The notes beneath the pieces were generated by a model, which saw nothing but the letters and a program-made list of their open reading frames with translations, searched no databases and was not told the origin of the DNA. This document shows positions 24,764-33,605 of a DNA stretch of 64,000 nt, piece by piece (within the stretch, counting starts at the first letter, position 1; each line of letters starts with the position of its first letter). The stretch spans positions 372,001-436,000 of the forward strand of contig JBBDJD010000013.1 of NCBI GenBank assembly GCA_040880025.1, in the 5' to 3' direction. The position numbers and the translations under genes were made by a program. Source of the DNA: RCIO01 sp040880025 (GTDB lineage: Bacteria > Pseudomonadota > Alphaproteobacteria > Rhizobiales > Rhizobiaceae).

Positions 24764-25351
24764 TTACCAGCGCCCGCGCCCGCCGCGCATCCCATGTTCC
24801 TCGAAAAGTTTGACGAGTTCGGTGCGCTGTTCGGGCGTGAGGACATCCGCCGCGTTCAGCAATGCTTCCGTCATCTTCTTCGAGGCGTCGTCGAGAGCGG
24901 CGACCCGCTCGGTGCGCAGGGTCTCCAGCGCCTGCCGGTCGATGGTCTCCGCCGAAAGTATCTCGACGAGGTTCTCATGCGTATCGCGGAATTCGCGCAT
25001 CAGCGGGCGCACTTCTCCGCGGGCGCCGTCCATGATCTCGTAGATCTTGTCGGACTGTTCGTCGGTTGCGTCGATCGCGTCGAGCGCACGCTCGATGCCG
25101 TGGCCGGCAAAGCCCATATGCGCCCGCATGAAGCCGCCGCCATGGCGCGGTCCCATCTCGCCCTGCTGGAATCCGTGTCGCATGAAGTTGCGACCGCCTT
25201 CGTCGCTGATCGCGGAGGCGACGCCTGCGCCGCCGACAAGCATGGCGGCAACCGCGCCGACTGCGACCCACTTGCCCCATCCGCCGCTCGCAGCAGGCTT
25301 GGCTTCATTGGCCGCTTCGGTCTGGGGAGATTCGTTGTTCTCGGTGGTCAT
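24764..25351 (-). CDS. Spy/CpxP-like periplasmic stress or metal-sensing protein
   Basis: From ATG 25351 (AAGGA site upstream) the product is 195 residues. A short cytoplasmic leader is followed by one hydrophobic segment (about 28-46, WVAVGAVAAMLVGGAGVASA) that may be an anchor or uncleaved signal. The mature region is helical and rich in Met, His and Gly (MRHGFQQGEMGPRHGGGFMRAHM). It ends with the family motif LTPEQRTELVKLFEEHG (LTPEQR in place of LTxxQ). Spy/CpxP proteins restrain the Cpx pathway or chaperone periplasmic proteins, and RND-metal variants bind metal. It heads an operon with the regulator 33 bases downstream and the kinase. Confidence 0.85.
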   Translation of the reverse strand: MTTENNESPQTEAANEAKPAASGGWGKWVAVGAVAAMLVGGAGVASAISDEGGRNFMRHGFQQGEMGPRHGGGFMRAHMGFAGHGIERALDAIDATDEQSDKIYEIMDGARGEVRPLMREFRDTHENLVEILSAETIDRQALETLRTERVAALDDASKKMTEALLNAADVLTPEQRTELVKLFEEHGMRGGRGRW

Positions 25352-25434
25352 GCCCTGGTTCCTTCGTCTCGGCAGCTTGATTGCTGCGATGAGTGGAAGG
25401 TAGTGACGCAACGTTTCCCCCCTACGGGACGAAT

Positions 25435-25449
25435 GTAAAGTTATGTAAA
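25435..25449. promoter_or_regulatory. CpxR-type operator candidate GTAAA-N5-GTAAA
   Basis: Two GTAAA pentamers spaced five bases apart lie 84-98 bases upstream of the Spy-like start. The arrangement equals the enterobacterial CpxR consensus. Its use by the response regulator of this operon is inferred; the tandem could also serve another OmpR-family protein. Confidence 0.5.
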
Positions 25450-25462
25450 GCCGAGAGGCGGG

Positions 25463-26494
25463 TTAGCCTTTGAGCAACCGAGCGACCTCGGGCGCGAAAT
25501 AGGTCAGCACGCCGTCGCAGCCGGCCCGCTTGAAGGCGAGCAACGATTCAAGCATCGCCCGTTCTCCGTCGATCCAGCCATTGGCGGCGGCCGCTTTGAT
25601 CATCGAGAATTCGCCCGACACCTGATAGGCGAAGGTCGGCAGCTGAAACTCGTCCTTGAGCCGCCGCACGATGTCGAGATAGGGCAGGCCGGGCTTGACC
25701 ATCACCATGTCGGCGCCCTCGGCGATGTCCTGTTCGGTCTCGCGCACCGCCTCGTCGGCGTTGGCGGGGTCGAGGTAGTAGGTCTTTTTGTCGCCCTTAA
25801 GCAGGCCCTGCGTGCCGATGGCTTCCCGGTAGGGGCCATAGAAGGCGGAGGCGAATTTGGTTGCGTAAGACATGATCGCCACGTCGGCGAAGCCGTTGGC
25901 GTCGAGTGCGTCGCGGATCGCGCCTATGCGCCCGTCCATCATGTCGGACGGCGCAATGATGTCGGCGCCCGCGGCGGCCTGATAGACTGCGCCGGCCGCG
26001 ATCTGCTCCACCGTCTCGTCATTGACGATGACGCCATCGCGCAGGATGCCGTCATGGCCGTGGCTCGTGAAAGGGTCGAGCGCGACATCAGTGATGATGC
26101 CGATTTCGGGAACCTCGGCCTTTACCGCCCGCGTTGCCCGGTTGATCAGATTGTCGGGATCGAGGATCGCCGAGCCGGTCTCGTCGCGAAGCGACATGTC
26201 GACATTCGGGAATGTAGCGATCGCCGGTATGCCGAGCTTCGCGGCACGCTCGGCCTCGCGCACGAGCATATCGATGGAGAGCCGCTGCACGCCCGGCATC
26301 GCCGGAATGTCCTCGCGCCGGTTCTCGCCGTCGATGATGAAGACCGGCCAGATCAGGTCGTCGACGGTGAGATGGTTCTCCTGCACCAGCCGGCGCGACC
26401 AGTCGGCCTTGCGCATGCGCCGCAGCCGCCGGCCGCCGGTGATTTCGTCGACGTCGCGGCCTCCCGCTATCAGTTTGCCTGCCGATGTCTTCAT
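25463..26494 (-). CDS. hemB: Delta-aminolevulinic acid dehydratase (porphobilinogen synthase)
   Basis: HemB condenses two 5-aminolevulinate molecules to porphobilinogen in heme synthesis. The product is 343 residues from ATG 26494, which has an AAGGAGAG site. The two active-site lysines are K213 (YATKFASAFYGPYREA) and K267 (MVKPGLPYLDI). The metal segment reads DVALDPFTSHGHDG (136-149) with Asp where zinc-type enzymes carry Cys, so it is the Mg-type, as expected for rhizobia. The frame runs far upstream (to 27331), but that part overlaps the divergent hydrolase gene and is not coding. Confidence 0.95.
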   Translation of the reverse strand: MKTSAGKLIAGGRDVDEITGGRRLRRMRKADWSRRLVQENHLTVDDLIWPVFIIDGENRREDIPAMPGVQRLSIDMLVREAERAAKLGIPAIATFPNVDMSLRDETGSAILDPDNLINRATRAVKAEVPEIGIITDVALDPFTSHGHDGILRDGVIVNDETVEQIAAGAVYQAAAGADIIAPSDMMDGRIGAIRDALDANGFADVAIMSYATKFASAFYGPYREAIGTQGLLKGDKKTYYLDPANADEAVRETEQDIAEGADMVMVKPGLPYLDIVRRLKDEFQLPTFAYQVSGEFSMIKAAAANGWIDGERAMLESLLAFKRAGCDGVLTYFAPEVARLLKG

Positions 26495-26635
26495 TCCATC
26501 GCTCTCCTTGAGGTCGCTCAATATCACGCAAAGCCATTCTTCGTCACGCATGCGGCGTTTGTCCGCAATGGGCAATTGACGCACCATGCATCCCTTCGTA
26601 AGCCCGATTCGGGAAACGGCGGGAGGTTGGCAGGC

Positions 26636-27679
26636 GTGGGTGAGGATTTCGGCGGCGGCGAGGACATCCGCTTCGCGCGGCAAGGCAGGGCCGGCGTCGT
26701 CACGTTGACCCGCGCCAAGGCGCTCAACGCGCTGACCCGCGACATGGTCAACGCGCTGGCGCGCGCGCTGGCCGCCTGGCGTGATGATCGGGGCATCGAA
26801 CTGGTCATTGTCAAGGCCGAGGGCAGGGCCTTCTGCGCCGGCGGCGATATCGTCGATGTCTACAGGGCGGGGAGGGAAGGCCGGTTGCTGGTCGACTTCT
26901 TCGCCGACGAGTACCGGATGAATGCCGCCATCGAGGCATTTCCCAAACCTTATATCTCGCTCATCGACGGCATCGTGATGGGCGGCGGTGTGGGAATCTC
27001 CGCGCATGGCTCGCATCGCGTCGTTACCGAAAACACCGTTTTCGCCATGCCCGAAGTCGGCATCGGCTTCTTTCCCGATGTCGGCGGGTCGCATTTGCTG
27101 CCGCGTCTGCGCGGCGCGTCGGGCATGTATCTCGCGCTGACCGGAAATCGGATACGCTGGGGCGATCAGCTCCATGTCGGCTTCGCGACGCATGCCGTGA
27201 AGTCGGAGGCGCTGGAGGCGCTCGGGAACAGTCTGGCTGACGGTGGCGACGTCGATGCGATCCTCGCCGGGTTTGCGCAAAGCCCGCAGCCAGAGACGGT
27301 CGACGAGGTCTGGCGATCGATCGACCGCCACTTCTCGGGGAATTCATTGGAAGAGATTCACGCCGGTCTCTCATCCGCGAACGGCGCGTTCGAGGCGGGC
27401 GTGGTTGAGACGATCGGCCGGCGCTCGCCGACCAGCCTCAAGGTCGCCTTCCGCCAGGTCGTCGAGGGCAGGGGGCGGCCGATGGCGGAATGCATGAACA
27501 TGGAATTCCGAATCCTCAACCGGATGCTGGCCGGTCACGACTTCTATGAAGGCATTCGCGCCGTGGTCATCGACAAGGACAACCGGCCCGCATGGCAGCC
27601 GGCGACGCTCGAAGAGGTGAGCGCCGAGGCGGTCGATGCCTATTTCGCGCCGCTGGGAAACAGGGAGCTTGGATTGTGA
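26636..27679 (+). CDS. 3-hydroxyisobutyryl-CoA hydrolase (enoyl-CoA hydratase/isomerase family)
   Basis: The product is 347 residues from GTG 26636, preceded by GGGAGG at suitable spacing. It has the crotonase fold with oxyanion elements EGRAFCAGGDI and IDGIVMGGGVGIS, then the HIBCH-specific stretch MPEVGIGFFPDVGGSH whose glutamate is catalytic. The length and the C-terminal extension (SLKVAFRQ, then MEFRILNRML) fit HIBCH rather than plain enoyl-CoA hydratase. The reaction frees 3-hydroxyisobutyrate in valine degradation. It overlaps the next gene by four bases (GTGA) and is divergent from hemB. Confidence 0.88.
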   Translation: MGEDFGGGEDIRFARQGRAGVVTLTRAKALNALTRDMVNALARALAAWRDDRGIELVIVKAEGRAFCAGGDIVDVYRAGREGRLLVDFFADEYRMNAAIEAFPKPYISLIDGIVMGGGVGISAHGSHRVVTENTVFAMPEVGIGFFPDVGGSHLLPRLRGASGMYLALTGNRIRWGDQLHVGFATHAVKSEALEALGNSLADGGDVDAILAGFAQSPQPETVDEVWRSIDRHFSGNSLEEIHAGLSSANGAFEAGVVETIGRRSPTSLKVAFRQVVEGRGRPMAECMNMEFRILNRMLAGHDFYEGIRAVVIDKDNRPAWQPATLEEVSAEAVDAYFAPLGNRELGL

Positions 27680-28101
27680 GCGAAGAAGCGCACACCAGGC
27701 TGCCCCGCGTCACCGGCACCGAATTCGCCTTTGAATGGTTCTGCCGCGGTTTGGCCGTCTGCTGCACGATCTTCGGGCTTCTCTACTGGGTCCGGCTGAT
27801 CGGCCTCTACGACGGCGCGCTCTGGCGCTTTGATTTGATGCCGCTTCACTGGCAGGTGGCCGCTGTCGTGTTGTCGGTCTTGTTCCCGATTGCCGCGACC
27901 GGGCTGTGGATGACGGTTTCCTGGGGGCCGGTCATCTGGCTTGCCGCAGCAGCCACGGAGATCGGCATGTATGCGGGCTTCCGGGATCTATATGGCTTGC
28001 GCCCGGCATTGGTGGCGTTCCATGTGATGACGGGCATCATATTCGTTGCCCTTCGCCTCCTGCTGTTTTTCGAGCAACGCAGGCGCAACGAAAGTCACTA
28101 G
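27676..28101 (+). CDS. Small membrane protein (DUF6163-like)
   Basis: The 141-residue frame begins at GTG 27676, overlapping the HIBCH stop, which implies coupled translation. It has four predicted membrane helices (about 29-47, 65-83, 87-103 and 113-130) separated by short loops with conserved-looking aromatic and charged residues. I associate it with the Rhizobiales-limited DUF6163 family, a tentative recognition. Function is unknown. An intergenic region with likely promoter for ldtR follows. Confidence 0.7.
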   Translation: MSEEAHTRLPRVTGTEFAFEWFCRGLAVCCTIFGLLYWVRLIGLYDGALWRFDLMPLHWQVAAVVLSVLFPIAATGLWMTVSWGPVIWLAAAATEIGMYAGFRDLYGLRPALVAFHVMTGIIFVALRLLLFFEQRRRNESH

Positions 28102-28215
28102 AATTTTTTCAAATCGGACCGTTCCTGTTTACCGGGGATTCACCTCCTTTCATGGTGTTTGCCCATAACCTCCCGTTAAGCCTGCGGTTTAAGTCGAATT
28201 TTAGAGGCCTCAGCT

Positions 28216-28797
28216 ATGGTGGCTGCCAAGGTGAAGAACAAAAAACAATTCACCGGGCGTCAAACGAGAGGCAGGACAATGATGACTTCGCGTCAGCCGG
28301 CAGTGCATGCCGAAACCGGGAAAGAAGATCAGCGCGACCAGATCCGTTCGCTGTATCTGGAATCACTTCAACTGGTCGAGCGGCTGCATCGTCGTCTGCT
28401 CGATGTGATCAAGGACGAGTTCGATCGCAACGGTCGCAGCGACATCAACGCCATTCAGGCGCTGTTGCTGTTCAACATCGGCAATGCTGAGCTGACGGCG
28501 GGCGAGCTGCGTACCCGTGGCTACTATCTCGGCTCGAACGTATCCTACAATCTGAAGAAGCTGGTGGAGCTGGGCTTCATCAACCACCAGCGCTCGCGGG
28601 TTGACCGCCGTTCGGTGCGCATCAGCCTGACCGAAAAGGGCCAGGAAGTGGCCGAGGTGGTCGCCGGGCTCTACGAGCGCCACGTCGGCTCGATCGAACA
28701 GGTCGGCGGCATCAACAGCGACGAGTTCCAGCAGATGAACCGCGCTCTGCAACGCCTCGACCGATTCTGGAACGACACCATCGCCTATCGCATGTAG
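28216..28797 (+). CDS. ldtR: MarR-family regulator LdtR
   Basis: The 193-residue product has a MarR-type winged helix. A helical dimerisation lead-in (QIRSLYLESLQLVERLHRRLL) precedes recognition elements ELTAGELRTRGYYLGSNVSYNLKKLVELG and the wing with R-S-R-V-D-R-R-S. It matches LdtR, known from Liberibacter and rhizobia to activate the adjacent L,D-transpeptidase gene and stress tolerance. Here the transpeptidase is directly downstream, which supports the name. Start 28216 is chosen; ATG 28279 (AGAGGCAGG upstream) would give 172 residues and is also credible. Confidence 0.88.
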   Translation: MVAAKVKNKKQFTGRQTRGRTMMTSRQPAVHAETGKEDQRDQIRSLYLESLQLVERLHRRLLDVIKDEFDRNGRSDINAIQALLLFNIGNAELTAGELRTRGYYLGSNVSYNLKKLVELGFINHQRSRVDRRSVRISLTEKGQEVAEVVAGLYERHVGSIEQVGGINSDEFQQMNRALQRLDRFWNDTIAYRM

Positions 28798-29131
28798 ACG
28801 ATCACTTTTCCGCCGCCGCCCGTTAGTGGGACCTGGCGGGACGGGCACATTTTGCGGAACCGGCGCCGAAAGGCGCCGGTTTTTCCGTTTTCACGCACTT
28901 GTGTCAAAACCGGTCATGGTGCGGCCATATTCCGGTGGCTTGGGCTTTGTACTGCGCTATCGCGCTGGCAATCCGGGGATGCGGGTTTTTCACCTTTCCG
29001 GTTCTAGGACGATATCCTTCTGGCGGACACGCCGTAAGCGGGAATGTCGCTCCTACGTATTGTCGGCGTTGACCGCATTTCATCGGGAGTCGATTATCCG
29101 GTTCCCCCAGAACGACAAACCGGAGGTCGCA
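28798..29131 (+). other. Non-coding interval between ldtR and ldtP
   Basis: It contains the ldtR terminator (28858-28884) and then about 240 bases that must hold the ldtP promoter and any LdtR operator. I could not pick out a convincing -35/-10 pair or operator palindrome. Confidence 0.5.
28858..28884 (+). terminator. Rho-independent terminator of ldtR
   Basis: A perfect stem AACCGGCGCC/GGCGCCGGTT with a GAAA loop is followed by a run of T. It separates ldtR from ldtP transcription. Confidence 0.9.
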
Positions 29132-30385
29132 ATGACGTTCAAACGCCGCACTTTCCTCAGGGGAGCGGGTGCGCTCGCCGCGACCGCCCTAGCCTCCGGG
29201 GCCTATGCTCAAACGGTGTTGGACGAGATTCTGAACGCACCGAAACGCGGCTCCTGGAACAACGGGTTCGACACCAAGGCAAGTGGGGGAGCCACCGTCG
29301 CGTCCAACCTGCCGATCTTCAGCCCGGAGACGGGTTCCTTCGTCGAGCAGGCGATGGCCCAGTATAACGGCCTCGTGCAAAACGGCGGCTGGCCGGTCGT
29401 GCCCGCCACGAAGAAACTCAAGATCGGCGTGATCGAGCCCGAAGTCGAGATTTTGCGCCGGCGTCTGATGATCTCGGGCGACCTGTCGACCAGCGCTGGC
29501 ATCAGCCCGGCATTCGATTCCTACGTCGATACGGCGGTGAAGCGTTTCCAGGCCCGCCACGGTCTTCCCAGTGACGGCGTCATGGGCCAGCACACCTATG
29601 CGGCAATGAACGTTTCGGCGCCGATACGCCTGGCGCAGCTCGAGACAAACCTCGTGCGGCTGCAGTCCATGGCAGGTTTCCTCGGCGACCGCTTCGTGAT
29701 GGTCAATATTCCGGCCGCGGAGATCGAGGCTGTCGAAAACGGTCGTGTTATCCTGCGCCACACAGCAGTCGTCGGCAAGATCGACCGCCAGACGCCGATC
29801 CTCAATTCCAAGATCAACGAGATCATCGTCAATCCGTACTGGAACGCGCCGGAATCGATTGTCCGCAAGGACATCATACCGCTGATGCGCGAGAACCCGA
29901 ACTATCTGACAGAAAACAACATCCGGCTGCTCGCCCCCAACGGCGACGAGGTCGATCCGTTGACCATCGACTGGTCGACCGAGGAAGCCGCCAAGCTTCG
30001 CTTCCGCCAGGATCCTGGCAAGATCAACGCCATGGCGTCGGTGAAGATCAACTTCCCGAACTCGCATGCGGTCTACATGCACGACACGCCGCAGCAGAGC
30101 CTGTTCAACGACCTCGACCGGTTCTTCTCGTCGGGCTGTGTCCGCGTACAGAACGTGCGCGATCTGGTGACCTGGCTGCTGCGTGACACCGAAGGCTGGA
30201 GCCGGCAGCGCTTCGAGCAGGCCATCAAGACGGGCGAGAGCACGCCGGTTGCGCTGGCTGATCCGGTACCCGTCTACTTCACCTATGTCTCGGCCTGGTC
30301 GACAGGTGACGGCGTGGTTCATTTCCGCGACGACATCTATGCGCGCGACGGCATCGAGGAACTGCAGCTTTCCAGCACACTCTGA
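29132..30385 (+). CDS. ldtP: L,D-transpeptidase (YkuD) with peptidoglycan-binding domain
   Basis: The enzyme cross-links or modifies peptidoglycan in the periplasm. The product is 417 residues from ATG 29132 with a GGAGG site. It starts with a Tat-type signal (KRRTFLRGAGALAATALASGAYA). A PG-binding-1 helix bundle occupies about 100-165 (AVKRFQARHGLPSDGVMG), and the YkuD domain about 185-345 with H317 and the SSGCVRVQN motif bearing C336 and R338. Upstream ldtR is its known-type activator. The frame extends upstream to 28826, but the Tat signal fixes the start. Confidence 0.93.
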   Translation: MTFKRRTFLRGAGALAATALASGAYAQTVLDEILNAPKRGSWNNGFDTKASGGATVASNLPIFSPETGSFVEQAMAQYNGLVQNGGWPVVPATKKLKIGVIEPEVEILRRRLMISGDLSTSAGISPAFDSYVDTAVKRFQARHGLPSDGVMGQHTYAAMNVSAPIRLAQLETNLVRLQSMAGFLGDRFVMVNIPAAEIEAVENGRVILRHTAVVGKIDRQTPILNSKINEIIVNPYWNAPESIVRKDIIPLMRENPNYLTENNIRLLAPNGDEVDPLTIDWSTEEAAKLRFRQDPGKINAMASVKINFPNSHAVYMHDTPQQSLFNDLDRFFSSGCVRVQNVRDLVTWLLRDTEGWSRQRFEQAIKTGESTPVALADPVPVYFTYVSAWSTGDGVVHFRDDIYARDGIEELQLSSTL

Positions 30386-30404
30386 GTTTGGCAGCCTGAT
30401 TGGC

Positions 30405-30429
30405 AAAGGCCGCCTCCGGGCGGCCTTTT
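30405..30429 (+). terminator. Rho-independent terminator of ldtP
   Basis: Stem AAAGGCCGCC/GGCGGCCTTTT with a short loop ends in four T, 19 bases after the ldtP stop. Confidence 0.88.
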
Positions 30430-30546
30430 CGTTGCTGTCGTGGACAGGACGGCGAATTTCGCATGGCACAAGTGGAAGCCCTCCCGGTTTCGTGTTAAGC
30501 GCGCGGCTCAAATTCCGCGACAATGCAACGAAAGGGGTCATTCGCA

Positions 30547-31860
30547 ATGGCAACGGCCACAGCTCATTCCGCGCAGACCGACGGCTTTTTCACCGCCGCG
30601 CTAGAGGATGCCGATCCGGACATCTTCCGCGCCATCCGTTCCGAACTCGGTCGCCAGCGCCACGAGATCGAGCTGATCGCGTCCGAGAACATCGTGAGCC
30701 GCGCCGTCATGGAGGCGCAGGGCTCGGTGATGACCAACAAATACGCCGAAGGTTATCCCGGCAAGCGCTACTATGGCGGCTGCCAGTTCGTCGATATCGC
30801 GGAGGAACTGGCGATCGAACGGGCAAAGAAGCTGTTCGATTGCGACTTCGCCAACGTGCAACCCAACTCAGGCAGCCAGATGAACCAGGCCGTGTTCCTG
30901 GCGTTGCTGCAGCCGGGCGACACCTTCATGGGTCTCGACCTGAATTCCGGCGGACACCTGACTCACGGCTCACCAGTCAATATGTCGGGCAAGTGGTTCA
31001 ACGTCGTATCCTATGGCGTGCGCAAGGACGACAATCTGCTCGATATGGATGAAGTGCGGCGGTTGGCGCATGAAAAGAAGCCGAAGCTGATCCTGGCTGG
31101 CGGCACGGCCTATTCGCGCATCTGGGACTGGAAGCGCTTCCGCGAGATCGCCGACGAAATCGGCGCATGGCTGATGGTCGACATGGCCCACATCGCCGGT
31201 CTCGTTGCCGGCGGCATGCACCCGTCGCCGCTTCCGCATGCCCATGTCGTCACCACGACAAACCACAAGTCGCTTCGCGGTCCGCGCGGCGGCATGATTC
31301 TCACCAACGATCCGGATGTCGCCAAAAAGATCAATTCGGCCGTGTTCCCCGGCCTGCAGGGCGGCCCGCTCATGCACGTCATCGCGGCGAAGGCAGTGGC
31401 TCTGGGCGAGGCGCTCAAGCCCTCGTTCAAGGCTTATGCGCAGGATGTGGTGGCCAACGCCAAGGTCCTCGCCGCCAGCCTGGAAGAGACCGGGCTGGAT
31501 ATTGTCTCTGGCGGCACCGACAATCACCTGATGCTTGTCGATCTCAGGCCCAAGAACGCGACTGGCAAGCGTGCCGAAGCAGCGCTTGGACGCGCCAACA
31601 TCACCTGCAACAAGAACGGCATTCCATTCGACCCGGAGAAGCCCTTCGTCACCTCGGGCATCCGGCTGGGGTCGCCGGCGGGTACGACCCGCGGCTTCGG
31701 ACAGGCCGAGTTCCGCGAAATCGGCAAGCTGATCGCCGAGGTTCTGGACGGGCTGAAGTCCGCCAATTCGGACGAGGGCAACGCCGAGGTCGAGGCAGCG
31801 GTGAAGAACAGGGTCGTTGCTCTCTGCGAGCGATTCCCTCTCTATGACTATCTCGGCTGA
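30547..31860 (+). CDS. glyA: Serine hydroxymethyltransferase
   Basis: GlyA interconverts serine and glycine and feeds methylene-tetrahydrofolate to one-carbon metabolism. The product is 437 residues from ATG 30547 (AAAGGGG upstream). It shows ELIASENIVS, NKYAEGYPGKRYYGGC and the PLP-binding region TTTNHKSLRGPRGG with the Schiff-base lysine K241. Length is typical. It begins a run of co-oriented genes (nrdR, ribD, ribE, ribH, nusB) conserved in Rhizobiales, with a 134-base gap before nrdR. Confidence 0.96.
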   Translation: MATATAHSAQTDGFFTAALEDADPDIFRAIRSELGRQRHEIELIASENIVSRAVMEAQGSVMTNKYAEGYPGKRYYGGCQFVDIAEELAIERAKKLFDCDFANVQPNSGSQMNQAVFLALLQPGDTFMGLDLNSGGHLTHGSPVNMSGKWFNVVSYGVRKDDNLLDMDEVRRLAHEKKPKLILAGGTAYSRIWDWKRFREIADEIGAWLMVDMAHIAGLVAGGMHPSPLPHAHVVTTTNHKSLRGPRGGMILTNDPDVAKKINSAVFPGLQGGPLMHVIAAKAVALGEALKPSFKAYAQDVVANAKVLAASLEETGLDIVSGGTDNHLMLVDLRPKNATGKRAEAALGRANITCNKNGIPFDPEKPFVTSGIRLGSPAGTTRGFGQAEFREIGKLIAEVLDGLKSANSDEGNAEVEAAVKNRVVALCERFPLYDYLG

Positions 31861-31994
31861 GGGGAGGCAGGCGGCTGCGGGCACTTCGGCGTCAGGCGGG
31901 TTGTGAACCGCCCTTGGCGCGCGCCGGGCTTTGAATCGGCTCCGAAAACCTCTAATTCCGTCAGCGCTAAAGACTCACTCGTTCCGGATTCGCC

Positions 31995-32471
31995 ATGCGC
32001 TGCCCCTACTGCCAGTCGCTCGACACACAGGTGAAGGATTCCCGTCCCGCAGAGGATGGGGCCTCGATTCGCCGCCGCCGCGTCTGTCCCGACTGCGGCG
32101 GGCGTTTCACGACCTTCGAACGTGTGCAGCTTCGCGACCTCGTCGTGATGAAGAAGTCGGGCCGCAAGGTGCCTTTCGACCGCGACAAGCTGATGCGCTC
32201 CTTCGACATCGCGCTGAGAAAACGCAATGTGGAGCCAGAGCGTATCGAGCGCGCGGTGTCCGGCATAGTACGGCAGCTTGAAAGCTCCGGTGAGACAGAG
32301 ATTGCCTCCGACAGCATCGGCGAACTCGTGATGGAGGCGCTGAAGTCGCTGGACGACGTCGCTTATGTCCGTTTCGCGTCCGTTTACCGCAACTTTCGCG
32401 AGGCGCGGGATTTCCATGAACTCCTCGGTCAATTGAAAGACGAGGAAAAGGATGAGGAAGAAGCGGGCTGA
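31995..32471 (+). CDS. nrdR: Transcriptional repressor NrdR
   Basis: NrdR represses ribonucleotide reductase genes in response to (d)ATP. The 158-residue product has the zinc ribbon with C3, C6, C31 and C34 (MRCPYC and CPDCGGRF) followed by the ATP-cone domain (about 49-139; KKSGRKVPFDRDKLMRSF, YVRFASVYRNF). It ends in an acidic tail. It is 3 bases from ribD, with which it is surely co-transcribed. Confidence 0.95.
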   Translation: MRCPYCQSLDTQVKDSRPAEDGASIRRRRVCPDCGGRFTTFERVQLRDLVVMKKSGRKVPFDRDKLMRSFDIALRKRNVEPERIERAVSGIVRQLESSGETEIASDSIGELVMEALKSLDDVAYVRFASVYRNFREARDFHELLGQLKDEEKDEEEAG

Positions 32472-32474
32472 GCC

Positions 32475-33605
32475 ATGGCCGCGCGCGCGCTCCCCTCTCA
32501 CTCGGCGGACGATACCGACCGCCGTTTCATGGCGGCGGCGATCCGGCTCTCGCGCCATCATCTGGGACTGACGGCCACCAACCCGTCCGTGGGCACGCTG
32601 ATCGTTCGCGACGACGGCAACGGCCCGCGCATCGTCGGGCGCGGGGTGACGGCCGTCGGCGGCAGGCCGCATGCCGAGCCCCAGGCGCTCGCCGAGGCGG
32701 GTGATCTGGCGCGCGGCGCAACGGCTTATGTAACGCTCGAACCCTGCGCGCATCACGGGCACACGCCGCCTTGCGCCGAGACGCTGATTACTGCCGGCGT
32801 AGCGCGCGTCGTTGGCGCCACGACCGATCCCGACCCGCGTGTCTCCGGTCGCGGCTATGCCATGCTGCGCGAGGCCGGCATCGCGGTGGTCGAGCCGGTG
32901 CTTGCCGATGAAGCGGCCGACCTGATGGCCGGCTATTTGATTCGATCAGTCAGAAAACGCCCTGAAGTGACTCTGAAACTTGCGGTTTCCGCCGACGGCA
33001 TGGTCGGACGGAAGGGCGAGGGCCATGTGGCGATCACCGGCGATGTGGCGCGGGCCCAGGTGCATGCCATGCGCGCCGAGGCGGATGCCATTCTTGTTGG
33101 TATCGGAACGGTGCTTGCCGACAATCCGCAGTTGACCTGCCGCCTGCCGGGAATGGAAAGCCGCTCGCCTGTCCGTATCGTGCTTGATCGCGAGATACGA
33201 CTGCCGACCGGGTCGCGGCTGGCCTTGTCGGCGGGTGACACGTCCGTTCTGGTCGCATCGTCGTTCGACGCCGACCCTGCCCGCAGGCGCGCTTTGACGG
33301 CGGCGGGCGTCGAATTCATCGGTGCGGATCTGATCGATGGTCTCGTTGCGCTGCCTGAACTGCTCGACGATCTCGCCGGGCGTGGTATTGCCACGCTCAT
33401 GGTGGAGGGTGGCGCAAAAGTCGCGGCGCAATTCCTGGCAGATGGTCTGGTCGACCGCATCGCGCTGTTTTCCGGGTCTGCCGATATCGGCAGCGACGGT
33501 ATTGCCTCTCCCATCACTCGGGGGGACGAGATGATCGAGTTCCGTATGGTCCGCGAAGCGGTATTCGGCGATGATCGCTACGGCGAATGGACGAGGGACA
33601 TCTGA
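32475..33605 (+). CDS. ribD: Bifunctional riboflavin deaminase/reductase RibD
   Basis: RibD carries the second and third steps of riboflavin synthesis, deaminating and then reducing the pyrimidine intermediate. The 376-residue product has the N-terminal deaminase with zinc ligands H66-A-E68 and the PCAHHGHTPPC motif (C91 and C100). The C-terminal reductase domain begins near VTLKLAVSADGMVG and includes VEGGAKVAAQFL. Its stop TGA overlaps the ribE start by one base. No FMN riboswitch is visible upstream. Confidence 0.95.
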   Translation: MAARALPSHSADDTDRRFMAAAIRLSRHHLGLTATNPSVGTLIVRDDGNGPRIVGRGVTAVGGRPHAEPQALAEAGDLARGATAYVTLEPCAHHGHTPPCAETLITAGVARVVGATTDPDPRVSGRGYAMLREAGIAVVEPVLADEAADLMAGYLIRSVRKRPEVTLKLAVSADGMVGRKGEGHVAITGDVARAQVHAMRAEADAILVGIGTVLADNPQLTCRLPGMESRSPVRIVLDREIRLPTGSRLALSAGDTSVLVASSFDADPARRRALTAAGVEFIGADLIDGLVALPELLDDLAGRGIATLMVEGGAKVAAQFLADGLVDRIALFSGSADIGSDGIASPITRGDEMIEFRMVREAVFGDDRYGEWTRDI

